DNA from: RBG-16-66-20 sp038040245
GTDB lineage: Bacteria > Pseudomonadota > Gammaproteobacteria > Burkholderiales > SG8-39
NCBI GenBank assembly: GCA_038040245.1
Contig: JBBPIU010000087.1
Coordinates: 1-13,204 of the forward strand
Reading direction: 5' to 3'
Length of the DNA stretch: 13,204 nucleotides
Within the stretch, counting starts at the first letter, position 1. The number at the start of each line of letters is the position of its first letter. The notes beneath the pieces are model-generated. The model made no database searches and had not been told where the DNA came from. It saw nothing but the letters and a program-made list of their open reading frames with translations. Below, one piece after another: positions 12,741 to 13,204 of the stretch. The position numbers and the translations under genes are program-made.

Positions 12741-13190
12741 TTGCGCAAGTTAGACGTCAAAATCCTCGATCCGAGGATCCGCGAGATGCTGCCCCGGCAC
12801 GCGACTGCAGGCGCCGCCGGCCTTGACCTGCGCGCCTGCCTGGATGCGCCGCTGACGCTAAATCCCGGCGACAGCCAGCTGGTGTCCTCTGGAATAGCGA
12901 TTCACATCGGAGACCCCGGGTTTGCCGCCTTCATAGTGCCGCGTTCGGGGCTGGGTGCGAAGCACGGCATTGTGCTCGGCAACCTCGTCGGCCTGATCGA
13001 CTCCGACTATCAGGGGCAGCTGTTCGTCTCGGTCTGGAACCGCGGCGGCGCCGCGTTCACCATCCAGCCGATGGACCGCATCGCGCAACTGGTGGTCGTC
13101 CCGGTGCAGCAGGTGGCATTCAACGTGGTCGAGGAATTCGAGTCCTCGAGCCGCGGCGCCGGCGGCTTCGGCAGCACCGGCAAGTCCTAG
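12741..13190 (+). CDS. dut: deoxyuridine 5'-triphosphate nucleotidohydrolase
   Basis: Hydrolyses dUTP to dUMP and pyrophosphate, keeping uracil out of DNA and supplying the dTMP precursor. The 149-residue protein is a homotrimeric-type dUTPase with all five motifs: Ala26-Gly-Leu-Asp-Leu-Arg-Ala (I), Pro67-Arg-Ser-Gly-Leu-Gly (II), Gly84-Leu-Ile-Asp-Ser-Asp89-Tyr-Gln-Gly (III, Asp89 being the catalytic acid), Arg-Ile-Ala-Gln-Leu (IV) and Gly-Ala-Gly-Gly-Phe-Gly-Ser-Thr-Gly (V, about 139-147). It closely follows E. coli Dut. The start is TTG at 12741, because conserved N-terminal sequence (Lys-Leu-Asp-Val-Lys-Ile-Leu-Asp-Pro-Arg) begins there; the first ATG, at 12786, would delete it. Only 1 base separates it from the coaBC stop, with GGAAAGG (12722-12728) upstream as a distant ribosome site, so it is probably translationally coupled. 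Confidence 0.96.
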   Translation: MRKLDVKILDPRIREMLPRHATAGAAGLDLRACLDAPLTLNPGDSQLVSSGIAIHIGDPGFAAFIVPRSGLGAKHGIVLGNLVGLIDSDYQGQLFVSVWNRGGAAFTIQPMDRIAQLVVVPVQQVAFNVVEEFESSSRGAGGFGSTGKS

Positions 13191-13204
13191 AAAAAGGGGG
13201 TCAG

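Noticed and set aside
12741..12788. dut starting at the ATG at 12786
   Set aside because: Would remove the conserved first beta strand found in E. coli Dut; the TTG at 12741 keeps it and sits 1 base after coaBC.
1..13204. CRISPR arrays, tRNA/rRNA genes, insertion sequences, phage genes, toxin-antitoxin pairs
   Set aside because: None of their sequence signatures was seen on either strand.

Overview
The window reads as ordinary chromosomal DNA of a high-GC proteobacterium, most likely a betaproteobacterium (a Burkholderiales, Nitrosomonadales or Rhodocyclales relative). This rests on protein resemblance (FumC, CoaBC, Dut and a DesA desaturase), on the dut/coaBC/radC/rpmB/rpmG order shared with E. 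coli, and on a purN-DUF3108-RsmB-like run that I associate with betaproteobacteria. Genus cannot be fixed from the sequence. A run of exactly 100 N (10260-10359) shows a draft, scaffolded assembly. I see no rRNA, tRNA, CRISPR array, phage or intact insertion sequence.

Layout. Positions 2-892 hold the 3' part of an EamA/DMT-type permease. It is followed by a DUF3108 protein with a TonB-like N-terminal anchor (951-1982). That gene converges on gluQRS (minus, 1979-2881), and the two share their stop codons. From 2958 to 7948 six genes run head to tail on the plus strand with gaps of 40 bases or less or with overlaps: thioredoxin, pirin, fumC, purN, a second DUF3108 protein and an RsmB/NOP-type RNA methyltransferase. 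A promoter with a palindromic spacer sits between gluQRS and the thioredoxin gene. Next come a minus-strand outer-membrane beta-barrel gene (7976-8803), a noncoding stretch holding a degraded fragment of an MscS-type channel gene (about 8888-8974), and a DesA-type membrane desaturase (9084-10259) ending at the N gap. After the gap, rpmG (cut by the gap), rpmB and radC lie on the minus strand, diverging from coaBC-dut on the plus strand.

How the genes work together. Most are housekeeping: ribosomal proteins L28/L33, tRNA and rRNA modification (GluQRS, RsmB-like), nucleotide metabolism (PurN, Dut), coenzyme A synthesis (CoaBC), the TCA cycle (FumC) and thiol redox (thioredoxin). Envelope functions are the permease, two DUF3108 proteins, the barrel protein and the desaturase.

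I found no convincing new multi-gene system. The items most worth a second look are the TonB-like anchor fused to DUF3108, the MscS remnant, an in-frame A AAA AAG slippery heptamer in an A-rich patch of coaBC, the palindrome inside the thioredoxin promoter, and the G7 tract in the desaturase promoter spacer.
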